NCBI RefSeq assembly: GCF_003515065.1
Contig: NZ_QXGH01000011.1
Location: 248,001 to 312,000 of the forward strand
Reading direction: 5' to 3'
DNA: 64,000 bases
Source: Nocardioides immobilis
GTDB lineage: Bacteria > Actinomycetota > Actinomycetes > Propionibacteriales > Nocardioidaceae
How positions within the stretch are numbered: position 1 is the first letter of the stretch; the number at the start of each line of letters is the position of its first letter. A program made the translations under genes and the position numbers. This document shows positions 57,474 to 64,000 of this stretch, piece by piece. Below the pieces are notes generated by a model, which worked only from the letters and a program-made list of their open reading frames with translations, searched no databases and was not told where the DNA came from.

Positions 57474-59093
57474 TTGATCGAGCCCACTGCAGCATCGGTG
57501 GTACCGACCACAGACCCCAACACGTACCTGCCGGCTCAGCCGATGCCCGCCGGTGACCTCACCGACCAGATGCTCGCGACCGACTTCTGGACCGACGAGC
57601 TCGTCGCCGGCGCCGGCATCCCGATCGTGGACGTCCCGTTCGTCACCGTCGGCTCGGGCATCGGCAGCTTCGTGACGGTCGACTACCTGCGGATCGCAGG
57701 CGTGCCCACCTCGCAGATGCGGGTCCTGGGCACCCTCGACCACCCGTGGCAGACCTACGAGTACCTCACCCGGGTCTCCCAGATCCCGCGCGGCGAGCGG
57801 CTCCGGTCCGACTCCGCGTCGCGGCCGGACAACATCTGGGGCTTCCCGTCGTACGGTTTCAGCGAAGGCGTCCGCAACTTCAACCTCAAGGTCCTCTGGG
57901 GCCTGTTCACCGAGCCGATCTTCTCCGACTACTACACCCCGAAGGCCGGCCAGGCCTTCGAGACGATGGAGCGCGAGAAGAACCGGATCGGCTACGACGA
58001 GATGCTCGTCAAGGGCCTGGTCCGGATCGTGCGCCGCCGTTACGGCGGCGGCTACTTCACGATCCTCACGCCGCCCGAGGGGGCCTCCGCCACCAAGCGA
58101 GTGGCCTTCCGGTCGCAGTACGTCCACCTCGCCGTGGGCTACCCCGGCCTGAAGTTCCTCCCGGAGCTCCAGCGCTACCGCACCGAGCACAACGACTACC
58201 GCCACATCGTCAACGCCTACGAGGCGCACGAGCACGTCTACGAGCGGCTCCTGCAGCAGCCCAGCACCGTGATGGTGCGCGGGGGCGGCATCGTCGCATC
58301 CCGGGTGCTGCAGCGGCTGATGGACGACCGCCTCCTCAAGGGCGCGCAGACCAACATCGTCCACCTGTTCCGGACCTACTACCACGGCACCAACGACGGC
58401 TACGGCAACGAGGAGGACTCGCGCCCCGGCGGCGGGAAGACCCGGATCTTCATGCGTCGGCGCGGCGAGAACGGCTGGGCCTACCAGGGCTTCAACTACC
58501 CGAAGTCGGTGTGGGGCGGCCAGCTCAAGAAGCAGGTCCGCGGACTCGAGGGCGAGCAGCGCGCCGAGATCTACAAGCGCATGGGCGGCACCAACACCCC
58601 GTGGCGCAAGCTCTGGCAGAAGCAGATGAACCAGGGCCGCCGCGAGGGCTGGTACACCCCGCTCGTCGGCACCGTCGACGACATGCAGCCCAACGGCGAG
58701 CGGATCGTCAACCACGTGCGGACGGCGCAGGGCACGGTCCCGGTCGAGGTCGACTTCGTCATCGACTGCACCGGGCTCGAGGCCGACATCGCCGAGCACC
58801 GGCTGCTCAAGGACCTGCTGGAGCACGGCGGCGCGAGCCGCAACCCCTCCGGCCGGCTCAACGTGGACCGCAACTTCGAGCTGATCGGCACCCGCTCGGG
58901 CAACGGCGCGATGTACGCCTCGGGCGCCACCACCCTCGGCGGCTACTTCCCGGGCGTCGACACCTTCCTCGGCCTGCAGGTCGCCGCGCAGGAGATCTAC
59001 CAGGACCTCCACAAGCGGAAGTTCTGCAAGCGGATCGGTCCGGTGCGCTCGACGATCCAGTGGTGGAAGTGGCTGTTCGGGAGCGCGCCGTGA
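57474..59093 (+). CDS. Flavoprotein-like FAD/NAD(P)-binding protein of the kinase island
   Basis: I cannot assign this 539-residue protein precisely. FVTVGSGIGSFVTVDYLRIAG (about 56-76) is a Rossmann dinucleotide-binding start. VEVDFVIDCTGLEAD and NGAMYASGATTLGGYFPGVDTFLGLQVAAQEIYQDL near the C-terminus resemble the second nucleotide-binding motif and the FAD-binding end of flavin oxidoreductases. It has no membrane helix. I chose TTG at 57474 because AAGGAGG lies 4 bases upstream; a GTG at 57405 is possible. It is the first gene of a unit with a membrane protein and an FHA protein, so it may be their catalytic partner. No substrate can be proposed. Confidence 0.8.
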   Translation: MIEPTAASVVPTTDPNTYLPAQPMPAGDLTDQMLATDFWTDELVAGAGIPIVDVPFVTVGSGIGSFVTVDYLRIAGVPTSQMRVLGTLDHPWQTYEYLTRVSQIPRGERLRSDSASRPDNIWGFPSYGFSEGVRNFNLKVLWGLFTEPIFSDYYTPKAGQAFETMEREKNRIGYDEMLVKGLVRIVRRRYGGGYFTILTPPEGASATKRVAFRSQYVHLAVGYPGLKFLPELQRYRTEHNDYRHIVNAYEAHEHVYERLLQQPSTVMVRGGGIVASRVLQRLMDDRLLKGAQTNIVHLFRTYYHGTNDGYGNEEDSRPGGGKTRIFMRRRGENGWAYQGFNYPKSVWGGQLKKQVRGLEGEQRAEIYKRMGGTNTPWRKLWQKQMNQGRREGWYTPLVGTVDDMQPNGERIVNHVRTAQGTVPVEVDFVIDCTGLEADIAEHRLLKDLLEHGGASRNPSGRLNVDRNFELIGTRSGNGAMYASGATTLGGYFPGVDTFLGLQVAAQEIYQDLHKRKFCKRIGPVRSTIQWWKWLFGSAP

Positions 59094-59145
59094 CCCGACA
59101 GCCCGACCACTCCCCTGCCCCCTGGACCTGCCGAGGAGCCCACTG

Positions 59146-59622
59146 ATGTTGCCCACCTTGAACGGGCGGTTGCAGACCCGCATCTTCATGCTCGTCGTCT
59201 TCGGCGGCATCATCACGTTCCTGATCACGCCGGTCCTGCCCGACGGTCGGCCCGGGCTCCCCGGGTTCGACGGTGACTTCTACCGGATCACCTACATCAT
59301 CCTGGCCACGGTTCTCGTGCTCGGGATCGTGTGGGAGCTCATCTACCACGTGATCCAGCAGTTCCGCTGGGAGAAGGACTGGCCGACCCTGTTCGGCCTG
59401 ATCACCGCCATCAACGAGGGTGCCCTGGTCTGGCTGCTCCTCGACCTGGGCCTGGTCCCCGGCATGGTCGACGGCGTCAACGAGGGGAACCTGCCGTCGT
59501 TCTTCTTCTGGGCGTTCTTCATCGACTTCTCGGTCATCTGGTTCATCATCTGGCTCTGGACCAACGGACCGATGCGGGTGCCGCTCATCCGGTGGCGCTT
59601 CTTCGGCGGAAGGATCGTGTGA
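59146..59622 (+). CDS. Small multi-pass membrane protein of the kinase island
   Basis: This 158-residue protein has about four hydrophobic segments (IFMLVVFGGIITFLITPVLP, YRITYIILATVLVLGIVWELIYHVI, LFGLITAINEGALVWLLLDLGLV and FFFWAFFIDFSVIWFIIWLWT). Its ends are basic. No family is recognised. It lies between the flavoprotein-like gene and the FHA gene (1 bp before the latter), so the three are one transcript. It could be the membrane anchor of a flavin electron-transfer complex or of the FHA protein, but that is inference. GAGGAG precedes the ATG. Confidence 0.78.
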   Translation: MLPTLNGRLQTRIFMLVVFGGIITFLITPVLPDGRPGLPGFDGDFYRITYIILATVLVLGIVWELIYHVIQQFRWEKDWPTLFGLITAINEGALVWLLLDLGLVPGMVDGVNEGNLPSFFFWAFFIDFSVIWFIIWLWTNGPMRVPLIRWRFFGGRIV

Positions 59623-59623
59623 C

Positions 59624-61012
59624 GTGAAGCAGTCAGCAGAGGACTGGACCCGCGCGACCGTCGTCCCCGGTGCCGGCGACGGCACCCTCGCCCGGATCGG
59701 ACCGGTCGTGCTCCTGGTCGGCTCGACCGACCCCGAGGTGGTGCGGCCGTACGTCGACCACGCGCAGATGGTGGCCGCCAACGGCGGTCAGGGCCGCCAG
59801 CTCGTGCGCGGCTACGCGCTGATGCTGTCGACGGCCGTCGAGCAGTCACCGGGCTTCGCGGCGCTGGCGCCGCACTCGACGGGCCTCGCCGTGTTCGTCG
59901 ACGGCGACGTCGTCGTGACCGTCGGTGACGAGCGGATCTCGGGCGCCGACTCCCTCGCCTGGGTCGAGCGGCTGATCCCGTGGCCGATCGACGAGGTGAC
60001 CGTGACCCTGCCCGGTGCGAGCCCGGCCGACCCCGGGTCGTCGTACCGCCTCGACGGCGGCGTCATCCAGGCCGGCGCCCTGGTCGTGCCGAGCGGGGCC
60101 CCCACGGGTGACTCGATGATGATGGCGCCCGCGATGAGCGACACCATGAGTGCGCCCGCCGAGGTGGCGAGCGACGAGCCGACCGGCGAGATGCCGGCCG
60201 CCGAGGCGCCGGCCGTGCCCGAGACGCCGGTGTGGCCCGAGACGCCGGCCGCGCCGGAGCCGCCCGCCGCTCCCGCTCCCCCGCCTGCGCCCGAGCCGCC
60301 GCCCGCTCCCGAGCCGGTGATGGCCGACGACCACGGACACGACCACGACCACGCCGAGCACGACCACCCGCACCCGGCACAGGCCGCTCCGCCGGCCGGA
60401 CGGCCGCTGCCGCCGCCGCAGCCCGACGAGCAGATCCAGTTCCAGTCGGTGCTGATCGGCGAGATGGACGACGACGACTTCGAGCCGCTGCCGCTCGTCG
60501 ACGACGTGAGCGTGATCCAGGAGGCTGGCGACGCGCCGCGGCAGGAGGTGCGCGGGGTCTACTGCAAGAACCGCCACTTCAACGACCCGCGCCAGCTCTT
60601 CTGCGCCGTCTGCGGCATCAACATGGTGCAGCAGACACCGGTGCTCGTGGCCGGCGTCCGACCGCCGCTGGGTGTCGTCGTGCTCGATGACGGCTCCGTG
60701 TTCCAGCTCGACACCCCCTACCTCCTGGGCCGCGACCCGAACGCCGACGAGCGGGTCCAGGCAGGCGAGTTCCGCGGACTGCCGATCATCGACCAGTCCA
60801 ACCAGGTCTCCCGGGTGCACGCCCGGCTCGAGCTGCGCGGGTGGGACGTCGTACTGATCGACAACAACTCGACCAACGGGACGTTCATCCACGTGCCGAA
60901 GACGCCCGACTGGCAGCGGATGCCACCGGGTGGGGAGCACATCCTGGTGCAGGGCACCCGGATGCGGATCGGTCACCGCACGCTGGCGTTCAACACGCAC
61001 GCCGGAGGCTGA
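59624..61012 (+). CDS. FHA-domain protein with His-rich segment and zinc-ribbon-like motif
   Basis: This 462-residue protein starts at GTG, 1 bp after the membrane-protein stop. The N-terminal beta-rich region (about 1-165) reads RIGPVVLLVGSTDPEVV and HSTGLAVFVDGDVVVTVGD. A Pro/Ala-rich stretch leads to the dense His/Asp run DDHGHDHDHAEHDHPHP (about 228-245), a likely metal-binding site. YCKNRHFNDPRQLFCAVCG (about 310-330) looks like a zinc ribbon. The C-terminal FHA domain (about 345-460) has YLLGRDP, SRVHARLEL and DNNSTNGTFIH, so it should bind phosphothreonine. It is closed by a terminator downstream. Confidence 0.88.
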   Translation: MKQSAEDWTRATVVPGAGDGTLARIGPVVLLVGSTDPEVVRPYVDHAQMVAANGGQGRQLVRGYALMLSTAVEQSPGFAALAPHSTGLAVFVDGDVVVTVGDERISGADSLAWVERLIPWPIDEVTVTLPGASPADPGSSYRLDGGVIQAGALVVPSGAPTGDSMMMAPAMSDTMSAPAEVASDEPTGEMPAAEAPAVPETPVWPETPAAPEPPAAPAPPPAPEPPPAPEPVMADDHGHDHDHAEHDHPHPAQAAPPAGRPLPPPQPDEQIQFQSVLIGEMDDDDFEPLPLVDDVSVIQEAGDAPRQEVRGVYCKNRHFNDPRQLFCAVCGINMVQQTPVLVAGVRPPLGVVVLDDGSVFQLDTPYLLGRDPNADERVQAGEFRGLPIIDQSNQVSRVHARLELRGWDVVLIDNNSTNGTFIHVPKTPDWQRMPPGGEHILVQGTRMRIGHRTLAFNTHAGG

Positions 61013-61027
61013 GCGAAGACGCAGCCA

Positions 61028-61056
61028 GCGGGGAGTCGCCATCGGCGGCTCCCCGC
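61028..61056. terminator. Bidirectional terminator between FHA gene and antiporter
   Basis: Arms 61028-61040 and 61044-61056 pair over 13 bp with one wobble and a 3-base loop. It lies between two convergent genes, so it probably serves both. Confidence 0.8.
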
Positions 61057-61067
61057 TTCGCGTTGTG

Positions 61068-63158
61068 CTACTCCGCGCCGATCGCGGCGGTGGCACCCAG
61101 GTCGACGGTGGCGAAGTCGACGGGTACGGCGTCCGGCTCGCTGCGAGCTCCGAGGGATGCGGTCGGGACCGCGTCCACGGCGGCAACGTCGATCACCGCT
61201 GCCGTCAGCCCCGAGTCGGGGTCGGGGGTCATCGGCTCGGTGACCCGGAGACCCCGCTCCTCGAGCGCGGCCCGGATGGTGGCGAGGCGGCGACCGCCCT
61301 CAGCCGGAAGCTGCAGCGCAACCTGTCGCGCCACCGCCAGCCGCGCCCCGAGCACGACCGCTGCGTCGCCGTTGCTGTCGGGGGTGAAGGCGACCGAGAC
61401 CGGGACGCTGTCCGGGAAGCGCTCGGTGCCCGTCGCGACCACCGTGGCCGGGCAGTCGACCACCGCGAGCACGGCGTCGAGCGAGGGGTCGTCGGACCAG
61501 GCCACCACTCCCTGCGGGGCGAGCACCTGCACGAGCTCGGCCAGGTCCTCCTCGACGTCGGCGCTCGGGTGCGCGATCACCCGGACGGGCACGCCGACCT
61601 CCTCGCCGCGGCGCACCAGCACCTGCTGGCGCTCCATGGCCTCGGCCATCTCGGCGAGCTCGCCGGACAGGCCGCTGCCGAGGTCGAGCAGGCGGCCCTG
61701 GGGCTGGAGGTCGGCGATGACGATCTCGGCGGGCTGGGCACCGGCAAGCATCGCGACCGCGACCTCGAGCGGGACCTCGTTGTCGGCACCGGGCCGGCTC
61801 AGCACCAAGATCCGGTCGACCGCCTCGTCGCCGAGGGCGGCCCGCTCCGCCTCGGCGATGTCGCGGGCGACGCGTCGCTGCGGGTAGGTGAAGTTGAGGA
61901 GCGGGCCGGTCATCACCGTGGTCACCAGCGCCATGATCACCATCAGCGTGAACAGCTCCTGGCTCAACAGGCCCTTCTCGAGGCCGACGTTGAGGATGAT
62001 CAGCTCGGTCAGGCCGCGGGTGTTCATCAGCAGCCCCAGCGAGCTGGCCTGCCAGTGCGGGACCTGCTGGATCCGGGCGCCCACGTACGCGCCGACGTAC
62101 TTGCCGACGATGGCTACCGCGAGGATCGCCACAAGCGGCAGGATGTGCTCCGAGCCGAGACCCTGGATGTTGACCTTGAGGCCCGAGATCAGGAAGAAGA
62201 CCGGCAGCAGCAGGAGCACCGCGATCTGCTCCAGCCGGACCAGGATCTCGTGTCGTAGGGCGGCTGCGTTCTCGTGCGGGATGATCGCGCCGAAGAGGAA
62301 CGCCCCGAAGATGAAGTGGATCCCGATGACCTCGGTGGCGCCCGCGAACAGCAGCATGCCGACCAGGACGACGCTGAGGATCGTGGGGGTCAGCTCGCCG
62401 GCCTTCCTGTACGCCGACGTCAGCCAGGTCAGCGCGGGACGGACCACGAAGATCGCGAAGAGCACGAACGGGATCGCCAGGTAGATCGCCCACCCGGGCA
62501 GGTGTCCGTGACTGCCCTCGATGCCCGACGTTGCGAGCACGACCGCCAGCAGCGTCCACGCGATGATGTCGTCCGTCGCGGCGCACGCCAGCGCCAGTCC
62601 CCCGGTCTCGGTGCGGTGCATCCGCCGGTCGGTCAGGATCCGGGCGAGGACCGGGAACGCGGTGATCGACATCGCCGCGCCCATGAAGAGCGCGAACGGC
62701 CAGAAGTCGACGCCGTCGGGTTTCAGGGCTGCCGTCGCGTCGGTCTCGACGAAGACCTTCGCCAGTCCGATGCCGAGACTGAAGGGCAGCACGATCGAGC
62801 AGACCGAGACCGATCCGGCGACCTTGCCGCGACCCTTGACCAGCGAGATGTCGAGCTCCAGGCCGACGACGAACATGAAGAGCACCAGCCCGACCCGGGC
62901 CAGCACCTCGAGGAAGCCACGCTGCTCGATCGGGAACAGGTCGCCGCTCAGCTCCATGCCGAGCAGGCTCGGGCCGAGCAGCACGCCGGCGGCGATCTCG
63001 CCGACGACCGGCGGGATCCCGATCTTGCCGACGGCGGCGCCGGCGAGTCGTGCGACCACGATGATCAGTGCCAGCAGCCCGAGGATCACGGCGATGTCGA
63101 GCAGCTTGGCCGTCACGATCGGCTCCGCTGCGCCGGACCAGGCAATGACGTGGGACAT
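61068..63158 (-). CDS. CPA2-family cation/proton antiporter with UspA-like tail
   Basis: This 696-residue membrane protein is of the KefB/NapA (CPA2) group. About twelve helices (about 15-430) include IPPVVGEIAAGVLLGPSLLG, LARVGLVLFMFVVGLELD and ALACAATDDIIAWTLLAVVLA. The DD motif in the last is typical of the ion site. NTRGLTELIILNVGL is also conserved. The soluble tail of about 250 residues (ILVLSRPGADNEVPLEVAVAMLAG onward) resembles universal-stress-protein-like regulatory domains. It is likely to exchange K or Na for protons. AGGAGG precedes the ATG. Expression and ion specificity cannot be deduced. Confidence 0.9.
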   Translation of the reverse strand: MSHVIAWSGAAEPIVTAKLLDIAVILGLLALIIVVARLAGAAVGKIGIPPVVGEIAAGVLLGPSLLGMELSGDLFPIEQRGFLEVLARVGLVLFMFVVGLELDISLVKGRGKVAGSVSVCSIVLPFSLGIGLAKVFVETDATAALKPDGVDFWPFALFMGAAMSITAFPVLARILTDRRMHRTETGGLALACAATDDIIAWTLLAVVLATSGIEGSHGHLPGWAIYLAIPFVLFAIFVVRPALTWLTSAYRKAGELTPTILSVVLVGMLLFAGATEVIGIHFIFGAFLFGAIIPHENAAALRHEILVRLEQIAVLLLLPVFFLISGLKVNIQGLGSEHILPLVAILAVAIVGKYVGAYVGARIQQVPHWQASSLGLLMNTRGLTELIILNVGLEKGLLSQELFTLMVIMALVTTVMTGPLLNFTYPQRRVARDIAEAERAALGDEAVDRILVLSRPGADNEVPLEVAVAMLAGAQPAEIVIADLQPQGRLLDLGSGLSGELAEMAEAMERQQVLVRRGEEVGVPVRVIAHPSADVEEDLAELVQVLAPQGVVAWSDDPSLDAVLAVVDCPATVVATGTERFPDSVPVSVAFTPDSNGDAAVVLGARLAVARQVALQLPAEGGRRLATIRAALEERGLRVTEPMTPDPDSGLTAAVIDVAAVDAVPTASLGARSEPDAVPVDFATVDLGATAAIGAE

Positions 63159-63280
63159 GCATCCTCCTGGGGGGTGGTTCAGCCTGCGTCAGCCTATTGC
63201 GTCTATCCCGTGCGTGGTGCCCTAACCGCGAGGATCAGCCTTCCGGACGAATTCCGCCACCGCGACCGGGACCCTGCGCG

Positions 63281-64000
63281 TCAGGCCAGCGAGTCCAGCC
63301 ATGCTTCGTGCAGGTCGGAGAACCTGCCCTCGCCGGAGGCGATCAGGTCCGCCGGGGTGCCGTCCTCGACGATCCGCCCGTGCTCCATGACGATCACCCG
63401 GTCGGCGATCTCGACCGTCGAGAGGCGGTGGGCGATGATCACCGCCGTCCGGCCGGCGAGCACGGTGCGCAACGCCTGCTGGACCAGCCGCTCGGACGGC
63501 ACGTCGAGCGACGAGGTGGCCTCGTCGAGGATCAGCACCGCGGGGTCGGCGAGGAACGCGCGGGCGAAGGCCACCAGCTGCCGCTGCCCGGCGCTCAGCC
63601 GGCCGCCCTGGTTGGCCACCGCCGTCTCGTAGCCGTCCGGCAGCGCGGAGATGAAGTCGTGCGCGCCGAGCGCCCGCGTCGCGCCCTGGACGTCCTCCAT
63701 CGTCGCGTCGGGCCGGCCGAACCGGATGTTGTCGGCGATGGTGCCGGAGAACAGGTAGTTCTCCTGGGTGACCATCACGACCGCGCGGCGCAGCACGTCG
63801 GAGGTGAGGTCGCGGAGGTCGACCCCGTCGAGGAGGACCCGGCCGGCCGTCGGGTCGTAGAACCGGGTCGCGAGCTTGGCCACCGTGGTCTTGCCGGCCC
63901 CGGTCGTGCCCACGAGCGCAAGCGTCTGGCCGGCCGGCACCCGCAGGTCGAGGCCCTCGAGGACCGGCCGGTCGTCGACGTACGCGAAGTCGACGGCGTC
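63281..64000 (-). CDS. ABC transporter ATP-binding protein / exporter (5' part beyond window)
   Basis: The gene enters from the right edge and its last 239 codons are visible. This is a complete ABC domain: Walker [11 protein letters not shown]-loop [10 protein letters not shown], signature LSAGQ, Walker [13 protein letters not shown] and the H-loop IIAHRL. The long [11 protein letters not shown] loop and the absence of a separate permease here suggest the fused exporter type (MsbA/MdlB-like), with the membrane domain outside the window. The substrate is unknown. The stop is 122 bp from the antiporter start. Confidence 0.92.
   Translation of the reverse strand, partial: DAVDFAYVDDRPVLEGLDLRVPAGQTLALVGTTGAGKTTVAKLATRFYDPTAGRVLLDGVDLRDLTSDVLRRAVVMVTQENYLFSGTIADNIRFGRPDATMEDVQGATRALGAHDFISALPDGYETAVANQGGRLSAGQRQLVAFARAFLADPAVLILDEATSSLDVPSERLVQQALRTVLAGRTAVIIAHRLSTVEIADRVIVMEHGRIVEDGTPADLIASGEGRFSDLHEAWLDSLA

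Noticed and set aside
57387..59228. A 613-codon minus-strand frame antisense to the flavoprotein-like gene
   Set aside because: The plus strand has an AAGGAGG ribosome site and a nucleotide-binding motif; the antisense product is Val/Arg/Asp repeats without a domain.

Overview
The window is very GC-rich chromosomal DNA. Codons end strongly in G/C, GTG starts are common, and many genes overlap as GTGA or ATGA. The gene content is that of a high-GC Gram-positive (Actinomycetota), and a Nocardioides-like member of the Propionibacteriales fits best. Supporting signs are the mycothiol-type maleylpyruvate isomerase family protein, an ECF42 sigma factor with its DGPF partner, the copper proteins YcnI and CopCD, and several DUF4190/Septum_form proteins. 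The genus is inferred. I saw no rRNA, tRNA, insertion sequence, prophage or CRISPR array.

Regions. 1-2753: gatCAB for tRNA-dependent amidation, truncated at the left edge. 2819-8865: amino-acid permease, a possible structured leader, a secreted M6 protease, and a SigE-family sigma factor overlapping a membrane-anchored partner. 8883-12160: lipoprotein hydrolase, a YCII/DGPF protein with its ECF42 sigma factor, and a small unknown protein. 12212-20908: ligA, a TetR-controlled drug-efflux gene, a His-rich membrane protein, then a MetE-like protein, mnmA and a cysteine desulfurase. 20965-23709: secreted proteins, an FAD monooxygenase and a 22-bp repeat array. 23710-34010: proB-obgE-rpmA-rplU, a large secreted repeat protein, RNase E/G and a DUF2344 protein. 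34027-40197: winged-helix protein, four DUF4190/Septum_form-type proteins, a PhoD-like phosphatase and a small unknown. 40285-45577: radical SAM protein, two small enzymes and a subtilisin. 45817-49684: copper-linked cluster. 49737-61012: a Ser/Thr phosphorylation island with two kinases, a PP2C phosphatase, a VWA protein, two FHA proteins, a flavoprotein-like protein, a small membrane protein and an unknown Pro-rich membrane protein. 61068-64000: CPA2 antiporter and a truncated ABC exporter.

How the genes work together. gatCAB, ligA, mnmA, cysteine desulfurase, obgE, rpmA/rplU and rne are housekeeping genes on the minus strand. They are interrupted by accessory modules, most of them on the plus strand: TetR/efflux, the Septum_form/PhoD block and secreted repeat proteins. 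The most unusual part is the 11-kb phosphorylation island. Its VWA, PP2C and kinase genes resemble the TerY-P triad known from Ter-linked stress systems. Here they sit beside a divergent kinase (YRD and DND instead of HRD and DFG), an FHA-transmembrane-trypsin protein, and a three-gene unit of flavoprotein, membrane protein and His-rich FHA protein. Other signals worth following are a candidate three-way-junction RNA before the M6 protease, a tandem TetR operator placed exactly in a promoter spacer, an ECF42 promoter match, and the inverted repeat array at 23541-23702.
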